Shown here: positions 53,414 to 62,718 of the stretch, in pieces
How the letters are laid out: every line of letters starts with the position of its first letter
How positions within the stretch are numbered: the stretch's first letter is position 1
Assembly: GCF_028023555.1 (NCBI RefSeq)
Contig: NZ_JAQIOY010000001.1
Coordinates: 372,001-436,000 of the forward strand
Source: Thalassococcus_A lentus
GTDB lineage: Bacteria; Pseudomonadota; Alphaproteobacteria; Rhodobacterales; Rhodobacteraceae
Direction of reading: 5' to 3'
Length of the DNA: 64,000 bases
The notes under the pieces: model-generated
What the model saw: the letters and a program-made list of their open reading frames with translations, nothing else
Database searches by the model: none
What the model was told of the DNA's origin: nothing
Position numbers and translations under genes: made by a program

Positions 53414-54438
53414 TGCTCTGCCTCCCAAGTCTGCTTCATCATTTCTGAGAAGGTGCCTTTGTCATTGCCTTGAAGCGCTTGCCGCAGGCGGGTGTTTGGG
53501 TAACGCAATGGCATCATGCGTGCGCGCAAAATCGGCTCGCGAAACAGGCCGGGCAGCTTGTCAGCGAGTGGGCGCATCAGGCGGATCAGCGTCAGCCACA
53601 GACCATATGGCACCGTTAGGTTCGCGCGCGGCCATCCGTAGGATGCCTTGTGCATGGCCAGAAATTGCGCGCGTGTTGGCAGGTCATCATCGAACACGTT
53701 CAATATGGGAACGCCCTCGGTTGGTGTGCGGGCCGCCTCCACGGCGGCACGGGCGACGTGTTCTACATGTGCCAAGGGCAATTGCCCGGTTGACCCAATG
53801 GTTATGTGCAGTTTGGACGCCCAGAATCCTTGCAACGCGTGCCAGCTTCGGCCTGGCCCCCAGATTGCGCCAGGGCGCAGCACCCAATCATCTTCTGCAT
53901 CGTCGTCGTGGGTCAGCATTGCCTCTTGCAGCCGTTTTGCACCGGCATAGGGATCTCTGGCGCTGGCAACAAATTCACGCGGGCTTTCCAGCGCTTGGTC
54001 TGGCATTTCGATCAGAGGGCTGGCCTCTGTTATCGTGTCGCCCGGTTGCACAGCCTCTGTGTCGTAGACGGCCAGCGATGAGATCAGCACCATTCTGATG
54101 TCGCGCCCGCGCAAGGCATTCATCACGGATCGTGTGGACTGCATCGTGTCCTGAACCAGTCTGTCGATGTCATCGCCCAAATGCGCTGCGGCGTGGATCA
54201 TTGCACTGTGATCGGGCAGCGCATTTTTCAGAGCCTGAGCTGCGGTTTCGTCACACAAATCCAACTGCAATTCTGTGATATTTGCATCGCTGGCCCATTC
54301 CGGCAGTGGTGCGCTGCGATAAACCGCGATGACAGGCAGGTTTTGACGCCGCGCTTCTGCGACGCAGGCCCGCCCCACAAATCCATTTGCACCTGTGATT
54401 GCAATCACAGGCTCTGAACCTGACGCTAAACCGCCCAT
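53410..54438 (-). CDS. NAD-dependent epimerase/dehydratase
   Basis: A 342-residue extended short-chain dehydrogenase. VIAITGANGFVGRACVAEA is the nucleotide loop, MIHAAAHLGDDIDRL the second strand region, MVLISSLAVYD holds the catalytic serine, and DPYAGAKRLQEAML the YxxxK pair. WVLRPGAIWGPG is the usual substrate-binding segment. The substrate is unknown but likely a nucleotide sugar. The ATG at 54438 lies 13 bases inside the end of the preceding gene, and the longer frame upstream has no support. Confidence 0.88.
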   Translation of the reverse strand: MGGLASGSEPVIAITGANGFVGRACVAEARRQNLPVIAVYRSAPLPEWASDANITELQLDLCDETAAQALKNALPDHSAMIHAAAHLGDDIDRLVQDTMQSTRSVMNALRGRDIRMVLISSLAVYDTEAVQPGDTITEASPLIEMPDQALESPREFVASARDPYAGAKRLQEAMLTHDDDAEDDWVLRPGAIWGPGRSWHALQGFWASKLHITIGSTGQLPLAHVEHVARAAVEAARTPTEGVPILNVFDDDLPTRAQFLAMHKASYGWPRANLTVPYGLWLTLIRLMRPLADKLPGLFREPILRARMMPLRYPNTRLRQALQGNDKGTFSEMMKQTWEAEQ

Positions 54439-55544
54439 GGCATCGGCTCCATCGGGGTGCAGGTCGTTGTCATGGGCTGGGAACCGCTGTTTTCGCCTGC
54501 GTTCTGAATCGCCAGCGTGACTTCGGTCATGTGAAGGGCAAAATCGCCCCCGACGCGGCAAGGTCGGTTCTGTTCAAGTGCGTCGAACACCTCGCCGGGA
54601 CCGAGCATAAAGTTCATTGCCGCAGCCCCCCACCGTTTCACCTTGGGGTGCGTTGGCTGGCGAAGTTTGATCCGTTTGCGAATGGGCGATTCCATCAACC
54701 GCCGACGCAGTGTTATCCGTTTGGCAAAACGAACCTTGGCGGCATTGTCCCACGCCGCATCACAGGACAGGACGCCCTTATCACCGACTACCCGGATCTG
54801 GTGATCATGCGGGGCAACGATCGAGCAGGTCAAACGGGTAACCGGGCCGTTTTCAAAAAACAGCGTGGCCACAGACAGATCAGGAGCGAATGGCCCATTG
54901 CCCTCTTTGTTCGGGATCGTTTCGGCAGACGCAGCGACCACAGTGCGGACAGAGCCGAACCAGCTGATCAGCCAACCGATATAATACCCGGCATGTTCCA
55001 GTGTGCAGCCAACCCGAAATTCATCTTCGTAGGGCCAGGGGGCTCCGCTTTCGGACATCCATTTGTGATAGGCGGCTTGCGGCACAAAGCCATCGTCCAA
55101 CTCGGCGTAGATCGCACGCGGTGTTCCCGCAACGCCGGCCTTTAGAGCATGACCCATGGTTTGCGCGGCTTCGCCAAGCGCTGAGCACGGTGCCGAAGCG
55201 AGGATCAATCCTTTGTCATGAGCCAGAGCGAAAAGCGCTTTCGCGTCCTTGGTGGTCATGGCCAGCGGCTTTTCGGAATAAACGTGCCGACCAGCTTCCA
55301 GGCAGGCTTTGGAGGTTTCAAAATGGGCGTGCGGGTTTGTCAGGTTCAGAACCAGCGCATCGTGCGACAGCAAATCATCAAGGGAAGTGCAGGCAGGGAC
55401 TGTCCAAAAATTGCAGAACTTCTGAAGGCGGGATCGGTCCGTATCAAAGACACCGACAACTTTTATACCCGGTGTGGCCTTGAGCGACCGCATGTACAAG
55501 TCGGCGACGAACCCACACCCCAATAGACAGACGTGACGGTTCAT
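54426..55544 (-). CDS. Gfo/Idh/MocA-family oxidoreductase
   Basis: A 372-residue oxidoreductase. MNRHVCLLGCGFVADLYMRS is the dinucleotide loop (GCGFVA) and HVYSEKPLAMTTKDAKALF the EKP motif. A C-terminal alpha/beta domain follows. It is the first gene of the leftward operon (oxidoreductase - epimerase - GT4 - GT2 - fusion enzyme) and has GGAGAATTCC before the ATG at 55544. A role in modifying a nucleotide sugar for the glycan is inferred from context. Confidence 0.88.
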   Translation of the reverse strand: MNRHVCLLGCGFVADLYMRSLKATPGIKVVGVFDTDRSRLQKFCNFWTVPACTSLDDLLSHDALVLNLTNPHAHFETSKACLEAGRHVYSEKPLAMTTKDAKALFALAHDKGLILASAPCSALGEAAQTMGHALKAGVAGTPRAIYAELDDGFVPQAAYHKWMSESGAPWPYEDEFRVGCTLEHAGYYIGWLISWFGSVRTVVAASAETIPNKEGNGPFAPDLSVATLFFENGPVTRLTCSIVAPHDHQIRVVGDKGVLSCDAAWDNAAKVRFAKRITLRRRLMESPIRKRIKLRQPTHPKVKRWGAAAMNFMLGPGEVFDALEQNRPCRVGGDFALHMTEVTLAIQNAGENSGSQPMTTTCTPMEPMPWAV

Positions 55545-55796
55545 TGGAATTCTCCAAAGCCGCCGCCGCCGCCCGAGCGGATGAAATCCATTGTTTGAAA
55601 ACGCGCCACTGCTCGCCCCACCATTTAACTGCCTTTTCCTTAGTCGCAGATCATGGCCAGAATTCGACAAATTCGGCTCAATGGTGATTTTGCCAAACTC
55701 AACGTGATTTTTCGATGGATATTGCTGCTTTGTTGCGCAAATAGCACTGCACCATGCCGCGTGAAACTGTAAGAGCAGGGCAAGGAGAGTTGGTTA

Positions 55797-56549
55797 ATGC
55801 AGTTCACTGTTTCAGGTGAGACAATTGTTGTGAACGTGCCGACATGGTCGGCGCTGGAATCACGCGTGTCTGAAAGCCTTGCGAAGAAAAAGGGTTTCGC
55901 CCTCGCGACGATCAATCTGGATCATCTGGTCAAGTTGCGCACGTCGCCGGAATTTTTGGATGCCTATCTGGCCCAAGACATGGTGGTTGCGGATGGTAAC
56001 CCGATCGTTTGGATGTCCAAGGCCGCTGCGCGTCCGGTTGAATTGATCCCGGGATCAGATGCGATTTTGCCTTTGGCCCGGATTGCGGCCGATCAAGGTG
56101 TTCCGGTTGCCTTTGTCGGCTCAACACAGGAGTCATTAGGCGCCGCCAAAGACTTTCTGGAACAGGAGGTGCCCGGTTTGCAGGTCGCCTGTTGCATTGC
56201 GCCGCCCATGGGTTTTGATCCGGCGGGCAGCGATGCTGCCGCTATCATGAAACAGGTTGAAATCAGCGGTGCCGGAATGTGCTTTATTGCCTTGGGTGCG
56301 CCCAAGCAGGAAATATTCGCTGCCACAGGCCGTCGCGTTTGCCCGACGGTCGGTTTCGCATCGATTGGTGCGGGGCTCGATTTCTTTGCGGGAACGCAGA
56401 AACGTGCGCCGTCTTGGACGCGCAAATTCGCACTGGAATGGCTTTGGCGTGGGGCGAGTAATCCCAAACGCCTTGGACCGCGTTACCTGAAGTGCGTGAT
56501 GATCTTTCCCGGCCAGATGTGGAACGCGTTCAAGATGCGTTTTGGTTGA
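55797..56549 (+). CDS. WecG/TagA/CpsF-family glycosyltransferase
   Basis: A 250-residue GT26 enzyme. The family signature is ATINLDHLVKLRTSPEFLDA with VVADGNPIVWMSKAAARPVE (the DGxxxV region) and then IALGAPKQEIFAA, followed by GAGLDFFAGTQKRAPSW. These enzymes add the second sugar to undecaprenyl-linked repeat units. It lies alone, between the leftward operon and the desaturase gene, with AAGGAGAG before the ATG. Its 3' end overlaps the next, convergent gene by 20 bases. Confidence 0.92.
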   Translation: MQFTVSGETIVVNVPTWSALESRVSESLAKKKGFALATINLDHLVKLRTSPEFLDAYLAQDMVVADGNPIVWMSKAAARPVELIPGSDAILPLARIAADQGVPVAFVGSTQESLGAAKDFLEQEVPGLQVACCIAPPMGFDPAGSDAAAIMKQVEISGAGMCFIALGAPKQEIFAATGRRVCPTVGFASIGAGLDFFAGTQKRAPSWTRKFALEWLWRGASNPKRLGPRYLKCVMIFPGQMWNAFKMRFG

Positions 56550-57471
56550 AACCGGGTGACCCGCGATCTTCGGGGTGGCGCTTCAGGTGGTTCGCTTTGA
56601 TGGTTTCGGATGTATCCCGCGATCCGTCGTGACTCCAGCCGGGCGGGGCCACGGCATACATCCAGCGTTCCCGCAGGCTCAGGCCCGGTTGCACGATGTC
56701 ACGGAACATTCCGACCCATTCATGAAATGCGACGCGGATTGGATTGAACGTTCCCAGATTGCGAACCAACCCGTAGTCGACCTTTTCTGATTCAAGCTCG
56801 GGAACGAAAGTGCCGAACATCTTGTCCCAGACAATGAAAACGCCGGCATAGTTCGAATCCAGATATCTCGGGTTGCGGCCGTGATGAACGCGATGATGGC
56901 TGGGCGTGTTCATGATCGCCTCGAACCAGCGCGGCATCCGGCCGATCGCTTCGGTGTGGATCCAGAACTGATAGATCAGGTTGATTCCGCCGCAGAACAA
57001 AACCATTGCGGGATGGAAGCCCAAAAGGATTAGCGGCGCGCGTACAACCATCATGAACGTGAATGTGCCAGTCCACGTTTGGCGCAGCGCGGTCGTCAGA
57101 TTGTAGTGCTGGCTGGAATGATGGTTCACATGGCTTGCCCAGACCCAGCGAATGCGGTGACCAAAGCGATGCACCCAATAGTATCGCAGGTCGTCCAGTA
57201 CAAAGCAGACCACCACGACCAACCAGGATGTCCCAAGATCAAACGGCGTGATCTGCCAGAGCACCATGAAAAAACCATAGGCAATGAAGCCCAATACAAT
57301 GCCTGACGCCACATTCCCCGCACCCATCAATAGCGATGTGACGCTGTCCCTTGTTTCATAGCGGCCGCCACGTTTTTTGAGAACGATCCACATCAGCTCG
57401 ATCAGAATTGCGGCTATGAAAAAAGGAACAGCCAATTGCACGACATCGGGGTAGGTCAAAGCGTCGGTCAT
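56530..57471 (-). CDS. Sterol desaturase/fatty acid hydroxylase-family protein
   Basis: A 313-residue membrane di-iron hydroxylase. Three or four hydrophobic segments surround the eight-histidine set: HRFGHR (HxxxH), HVNHHSSQHYN and, further on, HHRVHHGRNPRYLD. Such enzymes hydroxylate lipids or sterols, and some cleave ether lipids, so the substrate here is open. The ATG at 57471 overlaps the preceding gene's stop (ATGA); an ATG 9 codons earlier is inside that gene. Confidence 0.9.
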   Translation of the reverse strand: MTDALTYPDVVQLAVPFFIAAILIELMWIVLKKRGGRYETRDSVTSLLMGAGNVASGIVLGFIAYGFFMVLWQITPFDLGTSWLVVVVCFVLDDLRYYWVHRFGHRIRWVWASHVNHHSSQHYNLTTALRQTWTGTFTFMMVVRAPLILLGFHPAMVLFCGGINLIYQFWIHTEAIGRMPRWFEAIMNTPSHHRVHHGRNPRYLDSNYAGVFIVWDKMFGTFVPELESEKVDYGLVRNLGTFNPIRVAFHEWVGMFRDIVQPGLSLRERWMYAVAPPGWSHDGSRDTSETIKANHLKRHPEDRGSPGFNQNAS

Positions 57472-57860
57472 CGGGTTTCCTTTATCTGCTGTGCCCAAAG
57501 CGAGGCTTCGGCTGGATCGAGCTGCAACGTGATTTTAGGGGCAGTGTAGTCCGGTAAGGCGATTCTCAGGTTGCCCTCTGCGACATCGACCTGCGCCTCC
57601 GCCAATAGCCGGGCCGTCGAATCTGCGCCCATGGGCCAAACCACCGCTGGCCCATGGGCGGTGTTCAAAAGCGCCGCGCTGGAATTTTGGCAAAGAACGA
57701 CGTCATGCACCGGGGTCTCTGGGTATTCTCGGGCAAAGGCCAACCGGGCTTCATCTGCGTTGGCAAACCGGCGTGGTTTGGCCAAGCCCAGCGCCCAGGT
57801 CAAAGCAGCGATCCCTGCAATTCCCAGAACAACAAGTGTGATCAAGACACCAAGCGGCAT
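57468..57860 (-). CDS. Hypothetical single-pass membrane protein
   Basis: A 130-residue protein with one N-terminal transmembrane helix (MPLGVLITLVVLGIAGIAAL) and a soluble domain of about 100 residues (AFAREYPETPVHDVVLCQNS, AVVWPMGADSTARLL). It is not recognised. It is translationally coupled to the hydroxylase gene downstream and may help it in the membrane. Confidence 0.7.
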   Translation of the reverse strand: MPLGVLITLVVLGIAGIAALTWALGLAKPRRFANADEARLAFAREYPETPVHDVVLCQNSSAALLNTAHGPAVVWPMGADSTARLLAEAQVDVAEGNLRIALPDYTAPKITLQLDPAEASLWAQQIKETR

Positions 57861-58156
57861 GATTTCCTCCCAATACCCATACTGCCGTCAGTGAAATGTT
57901 TGTCAAAATCGCCGTTGCGTCAGGATTGAAGCTGAAATTGCAGAAAACTGGCCCCTTGCCGTACTTGATTCGAGTCCAAATTGGACAGGATTATGGCGGC
58001 ATTACCGTGGGTTTTACGAACAGACTTGGTCTGTTCGGCCGGATTGTTCGCGAACCGTGGAGCATCACCGCAATTAAGGCAGAATTGCTTGCAGTGCGCC
58101 CCGATTTCGCCCAATTTCCTTCTTGTGGGTGGGGGCCCATGACCCGGAGTAGCAAA

Positions 58157-58696
58157 ATGCGTTTCCTGATCCTTGCCCTGTCCCTCGCGTTCTCAGCATC
58201 GGTGGCTGCAGCTGATATCAGCTGGAAAGCGGATCGTATGGCCGCCGGATCGGTTATGGTCATGAAGGACAGCGCTGGCGCGATCACCCATGTGAAACGC
58301 GGCCAGTCGGGCGACTTGCACGTATTCGATACCTTTAACGGTCAGGGTCGCAACGCGGCTTACATCGGCTCTTACCACACCAACGCACGCGGCGAAGTAA
58401 CCGCTTTGATTGCTGCGGATGGTGCTGTAACCCGGTTTGCCCCCCATCGTTGTACACGGACGGTTGGCAAATGCAGCTACACGGTCATTCATTCGGACGG
58501 TTTTCAGGAACAGCGCACACGGATCACAGAAGAAACACGCAATGGTCTGCGCTATCAGGAATTTGGCTTGGACGGTCTGATTGCAGAAGGCGCATTGGAA
58601 CTGGATGAGATTGGCGCTGCCAAGAGCGGATGGAAAAAGCAGCGAGGCCAAGGCCGTAAGGTTCGTTCAAAGCGGGTTTTGATTGCCCTGAAATAA
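58157..58696 (+). CDS. Hypothetical exported protein
   Basis: A 179-residue protein with a signal peptide (MRFLILALSLAFSASVAAAD). The mature part has GSVMVMKDSAGAITHVKRGQ, a central FAPHRCTRTVGKCSYTVIHS with two cysteines, and a basic end (KKQRGQGRKVRSKRVLIALK). No family is recognised. The ATG at 58157 has GGAG about 10 bases before it and gives the signal peptide; an ATG six codons upstream is possible. Confidence 0.65.
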   Translation: MRFLILALSLAFSASVAAADISWKADRMAAGSVMVMKDSAGAITHVKRGQSGDLHVFDTFNGQGRNAAYIGSYHTNARGEVTALIAADGAVTRFAPHRCTRTVGKCSYTVIHSDGFQEQRTRITEETRNGLRYQEFGLDGLIAEGALELDEIGAAKSGWKKQRGQGRKVRSKRVLIALK

Positions 58697-58708
58697 GATC
58701 CAGGTTCG

Positions 58709-58745
<37 letters not shown>

Positions 58746-58770
58746 GATTGTTGTGTGCTTCGCGTGGTTG

Positions 58771-58804
58771 CGAAAAGCCGCCCTGGTTTTTCCATGGGCG
58801 GCTT
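58771..58804 (-). terminator. Terminator of the TlpA-like gene
   Basis: AAGCCGCCC (58775-58783) pairs with GGGCGGCTT (58796-58804). On the minus strand the stem runs into TTTTCG, after the stop of the leftward gene. Confidence 0.7.
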
Positions 58805-58826
58805 GGTTCTGGAAAAATTGACAGGC

Positions 58827-59420
58827 TCAGTTTGACGCGAGCAGCGCCTCGATCATTGCCTTGGCAGAGGCTGACGCCCAGTCGGCATCACCGCTAAGGC
58901 GGGCGATTTCCTGACCGTCCGGGTTCAGGATCACAGTGACCGGCAAACCGAGCACGGCCATTTCCCGTGCCAACGCCGAGCCCGGATCGCGGTGCAGCGG
59001 CAGATTGGTTACGTTGATCTCTTCAAAAAATGCTTGCATGGCTTGGGGCGGATTGCGTGTCGTGGCGATTGTGACCACTTCGAAAGTCTCGCCGCCGTAT
59101 TCGGTCTGCAGCTCAGCCAGCATCGGCATTTCTTTGCGGCAGGGCGCGCACCATGTGGCCCAAAAATTCACCACAGTCCATTTGCCCTGCCATTGTGACA
59201 GGTTCAAAGGGTCACCATCGAATGTGGTGAAATCCGCCGTTCCGGCCGGTTTGGGGGCCGGATGAAAGATGAGTTTCTTCATGCTGCCTTCAAGCAATGC
59301 CTGCGCAGCAGAAGTATCCACGGTGGAAGTCTGTTCCGGGGTGTCCTGCAAGCCAAACGTAACCGCTGCAGCGATTGCGCCAATGGCGGCGGCGGTATAG
59401 AGCAATGGCTTAAATTTCAT
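58827..59420 (-). CDS. TlpA-like thiol:disulfide oxidoreductase
   Basis: A 197-residue membrane-anchored periplasmic thioredoxin. The N-terminal anchor MKFKPLLYTAAAIGAIAAAV is followed by a linker, then WQGKWTVVNFWATWCAPCRK with the active-site WCAPC and the cis-proline region LGLPVTVILNPDG. It resembles the TlpA/ResA enzymes that keep haem or copper sites reduced in cytochrome maturation. It is divergent from argH, with 21 bases between them, the classic Rhodobacteraceae position for this gene. Confidence 0.93.
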   Translation of the reverse strand: MKFKPLLYTAAAIGAIAAAVTFGLQDTPEQTSTVDTSAAQALLEGSMKKLIFHPAPKPAGTADFTTFDGDPLNLSQWQGKWTVVNFWATWCAPCRKEMPMLAELQTEYGGETFEVVTIATTRNPPQAMQAFFEEINVTNLPLHRDPGSALAREMAVLGLPVTVILNPDGQEIARLSGDADWASASAKAMIEALLASN

Positions 59421-59441
59421 GCTTCCTCCAGGACAGACGCA

Positions 59442-60833
59442 ATGACCGACAAAACCTCGAACCAGATGTGGGGCGGCCGCTTTGCCGCCGGACCGGATGC
59501 GATCATGGAGGCAATCAATGCCTCGATCGGGTTCGATCAGCGGATGGCGGCGCAGGATATCGCCGGATCAAGGGCCCACGCGGCCATGTTGGCCAAGGCG
59601 GGCATCATTAGTGATAGCGACGCAGAGGCCATTCGGAAAGGATTGCTCACGGTCTTGTCAGAGATCGAAGCCGGAACCTTCGAATTTTCCACGGCCCTTG
59701 AAGACATTCACATGAATGTTGAGGCCCGTTTGAAGGATATCATCGGTGAGCCTGCCGGACGGTTGCACACCGGGCGGTCCCGCAACGATCAGGTGGCAAC
59801 TGATTTCCGTCTTTGGGTTCGAGATCAACTGGATGCGGCGGAAACCGGTCTTTTGGCATTGATCCGGGCATTGCTGGCTCAGGCCGAGGCAGGGGCCGGT
59901 TGGGTAATGCCAGGTTTCACGCATTTGCAGACAGCCCAGCCGGTCACATGGGGCCATCACATGATGGCCTATGTGGAAATGTTCGGTCGTGACCTGAGCC
60001 GGGTCAGGGATGCCCGCGCCCGGATGAATGAAAGCCCCTTGGGCGCTGCGGCGCTTGCTGGCACAGGGTTTCCCATCGACCGGGATATGACCGCGGCAGA
60101 TCTTGGGTTTGATCGCCCCATGGCCAACAGTCTGGATGCGGTTTCTGCGCGGGATTTCGCGCTGGAGTTTCTGAACGTAGCGAGCATCAGCGCGATGCAC
60201 CTGAGCCGCTTTGCCGAAGAACTGGTGATCTGGTCATCGGCGCAGTTTCGTTTTGTCACGTTGTCGGACCGGTTCAGCACCGGCTCCAGCATCATGCCAC
60301 AAAAGAAAAACCCTGATGCGGCTGAACTGATCCGTGCCAAGATCGGACGGATCTTTGGGGCCAACGTGGCGTTGATGATGGTCATGAAGGGCCTTCCGCT
60401 GGCCTATTCCAAGGACATGCAGGAAGACAAGGAGCAGGTCTTTGACGCAGCCGACAATTGGATGCTGGCTCTGGCGGCAATGGAAGGCATGGTCCGCGAT
60501 ATGCAAGCAAACGTGCCTGCACTCGAGGCCGCGGCATCGGCTGGTTTTAGCACGGCGACCGATTTGGCGGACTGGCTGGTTCGGGAAACCGGGCTACCTT
60601 TCCGCGATGCACATCACGTCACTGGTGCACTTGTGGCCATGGCGGAACAAAAAGGCTGTGATCTGCCCGATCTTTCGCTGGAAGACATGAAATCGGTCAG
60701 CGATTCGATCACGGATGGTGTTTACGATGTGCTCGGAGTGCATAAATCCGTTGCCAGCCGGATGAGTTACGGCGGCACGGCTCCTGAACAGGTCCGCGCT
60801 CAGGTGGCGCGCTGGAATGAGGTGTTGGGATGA
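59442..60833 (+). CDS. argH: Argininosuccinate lyase
   Basis: ArgH splits argininosuccinate to arginine and fumarate in arginine synthesis. The 463-residue chain shows SNQMWGGRFAAGPDAIMEAI, EDIHMNVEARL, LHTGRSRNDQVATD and the fumarase-superfamily signature SSIMPQKKNPDAAELIR. The ATG at 59442 is preceded by CAGGACAG; upstream in-frame extension reaches into the divergent thioredoxin gene and is not real. It opens a compact argH - lptM-like - DUF2834 - lysA series. Confidence 0.97.
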   Translation: MTDKTSNQMWGGRFAAGPDAIMEAINASIGFDQRMAAQDIAGSRAHAAMLAKAGIISDSDAEAIRKGLLTVLSEIEAGTFEFSTALEDIHMNVEARLKDIIGEPAGRLHTGRSRNDQVATDFRLWVRDQLDAAETGLLALIRALLAQAEAGAGWVMPGFTHLQTAQPVTWGHHMMAYVEMFGRDLSRVRDARARMNESPLGAAALAGTGFPIDRDMTAADLGFDRPMANSLDAVSARDFALEFLNVASISAMHLSRFAEELVIWSSAQFRFVTLSDRFSTGSSIMPQKKNPDAAELIRAKIGRIFGANVALMMVMKGLPLAYSKDMQEDKEQVFDAADNWMLALAAMEGMVRDMQANVPALEAAASAGFSTATDLADWLVRETGLPFRDAHHVTGALVAMAEQKGCDLPDLSLEDMKSVSDSITDGVYDVLGVHKSVASRMSYGGTAPEQVRAQVARWNEVLG

Positions 60834-60937
60834 GAGTCTTGTTGTTACTTACGGCTTTCGGTCTTGCTGCGTGCGGCGCTGATGGCGAACCGGAGCGGCC
60901 CGAGAAAAAACAAGCAGCAACCGAGGTGACCAGATGA
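60830..60937 (+). CDS. LptM-like small lipoprotein
   Basis: A 35-residue frame overlapping argH at its start (ATGA) and the next gene at its stop (ATGA), so it is translated in a coupled chain. The product begins MRVLLLLTAFGLAACGADG: a lipoprotein signal with the LAAC lipobox, acylated at C15, then a short charged tail. LptM (YifL) of other bacteria, which matures the LPS translocon LptDE, has the same shape and often sits just upstream of lysA or dapF, which supports the call. The sequence identity is low and the family assignment is by position and form. Confidence 0.65.
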   Translation: MRVLLLLTAFGLAACGADGEPERPEKKQAATEVTR

Positions 60938-61245
60938 GGCTGCGTTGGCTTTGGCTGGCGCTGGCCATTTGGGGCGCTATCCATCCCATGTACTATTTCA
61001 TGACCTACATGGCCGCGAATGATTGGAGCCTCGGCCTGTTGATTGATGCGTGGTACGTGAACGACAGCACACATGGTCTGGTTTGGGATCTGACCATTGC
61101 CGCGATCGCGCTGACGCTGTGGATCTTGTCCGAAGTCGCCGTTCGGAGAAACTGGATCGCCCTGCTTTCGATCCCGGCGATCTTTTGTATCGGCGTGAGC
61201 TGTGGATTGCCGCTGTACCTTTGGTTCAGGTCAAAACCGATCTGA
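60934..61245 (+). CDS. DUF2834 membrane protein
   Basis: A 103-residue protein with three transmembrane helices: RWLWLALAIWGAIHPMYYF, LVWDLTIAAIALTLWILSEV and WIALLSIPAIFCIGVSCGLP. AHPxxYF and the FRSK ending fit the DUF2834 family, which has no known function. Its start overlaps the preceding lipoprotein's stop. Confidence 0.82.
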   Translation: MRLRWLWLALAIWGAIHPMYYFMTYMAANDWSLGLLIDAWYVNDSTHGLVWDLTIAAIALTLWILSEVAVRRNWIALLSIPAIFCIGVSCGLPLYLWFRSKPI

Positions 61246-61413
61246 ACACGGCGTAGAAAGCTGGCCTGATGGGTTGGGCATAGCTGTTGCCTTGCAAACG
61301 ACCGCATGGCCACAGGCAAGGACCCTCTGAGGTATTTTAAAGCCAAAGAAGCTGGGGGGTTCCGGTGCGATCAGCCTTGCGCTATGGCAGCAGAGGTTTT
61401 GCAGGAGGCACGC

Positions 61414-62679
61414 GTGGATCATTTTCTCTATCGGGATGGCCGGTTGATGGCCGAAGATGTGGATGTGGCAGAAATTGCCGCGTCGGTTGGCACGCCGTTC
61501 TATCTGTACTCCACGGCGACGCTTTTGCGTCACTACCAGCTTTTTGACGAAGCCCTGAGCTGGGGTCCGCATCTGGTCTGCTACGCCATGAAAGCCGCGA
61601 GCAATCAGGCGATACTCAAAACACTGGGTGATGCCGGCGCTGGAATGGATGTTGTGTCGGGGGGTGAATATGCCCGCGCCAAAGCGGCCGGTGTTCCGGG
61701 CGACCGGATCGTGTTTTCCGGTGTCGGCAAGACGGAAGAGGAAATTCGTCTCGCGCTGGAGGGTGGCATCCGCCAATTCAACGTCGAGAGCGAACCTGAA
61801 ATGCGGGTTCTGAGTCAGGTGGCGGAATCGCTTGGTGTTCTGGCGCCAATCACGATCCGCGTGAATCCAGATGTTGATGCCAAGACCCACGCCAAGATCG
61901 CAACTGGCAAGAGCGAAAACAAATTCGGCATCCCGATTGCAAAGGCACGCGCGGTTTACGCAGAGGCTGCCCGGCTTCGCGGTCTCAAAGTCATCGGTAT
62001 CGATGTACATATCGGCAGTCAGCTAACCCAGCTGGAGCCCTTTGAATTGGCCTATCAGAAGGTCGCCGAATTGACCGAACAATTGCGCGCGGACGGGCAT
62101 GAAATCTCGCGTCTGGATCTGGGTGGCGGTTTGGGCATTCCCTATGCGCGGTCTAACGAAGCGCCGCCGCTGCCGACAGACTACGGGGCCTTGGTGCAAC
62201 GGACCGTGGGCCATTTGGGCTGTGAGATCGAGATTGAACCGGGCCGTTTGATTGCCGGGAACGCCGGTATTTTGGTCAGTCGTGTCATCTACGTGAAAGA
62301 AGGAGAAGGGCGAAAGTTCCTGATTCTGGACGGTGCAATGAACGACTTGATCCGCCCGGCGATGTACGATGCGCACCATGAAATCGTGCCGGTTGTCGAA
62401 GCTGCCGCCGCTGCAGAGCTGAGCCCTTACGACATCGTGGGACCAGTTTGTGAAAGCGGCGACACCTTTGCCAAGGGTCGCCTTATGCCACCCTTGTCGG
62501 ATGGTGATCTGGTGGCTTTCCGTTCGGCTGGCGCCTATGGCGCAGTCATGGCCTCAGAGTACAACACACGGCCTCTGGTGCCGGAGGTTATGGTGAATGG
62601 TGATCAATTCGCCGTCATTCGGCAGCGTCCGACCTTTGACGAAATCATAAATCGCGATACCATCCCTGAATGGTTGTAA
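61414..62679 (+). CDS. lysA: Diaminopimelate decarboxylase
   Basis: LysA removes CO2 from meso-diaminopimelate to give lysine, using pyridoxal phosphate. The 421-residue chain has the lysine that binds the cofactor in CYAMKAASNQAIL, HIGSQLTQLEPF, the phosphate-binding GGGLGIPY, EPGRLIAGNAGILV, and the C-terminal GPVCESGDTFAKGR and AGAYGAVMASEYNTRPL signatures. I chose the GTG at 61414 because GGAGG stands 7 bases ahead and VDHFLYRDGRL is a normal start. The frame extends upstream for 36 codons to 61306 without support. Confidence 0.97.
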   Translation: MDHFLYRDGRLMAEDVDVAEIAASVGTPFYLYSTATLLRHYQLFDEALSWGPHLVCYAMKAASNQAILKTLGDAGAGMDVVSGGEYARAKAAGVPGDRIVFSGVGKTEEEIRLALEGGIRQFNVESEPEMRVLSQVAESLGVLAPITIRVNPDVDAKTHAKIATGKSENKFGIPIAKARAVYAEAARLRGLKVIGIDVHIGSQLTQLEPFELAYQKVAELTEQLRADGHEISRLDLGGGLGIPYARSNEAPPLPTDYGALVQRTVGHLGCEIEIEPGRLIAGNAGILVSRVIYVKEGEGRKFLILDGAMNDLIRPAMYDAHHEIVPVVEAAAAAELSPYDIVGPVCESGDTFAKGRLMPPLSDGDLVAFRSAGAYGAVMASEYNTRPLVPEVMVNGDQFAVIRQRPTFDEIINRDTIPEWL

Positions 62680-62718
62680 GGCATCCTTCTTGCAGCCCAT
62701 TGCTGCTAGGAGCGATCC

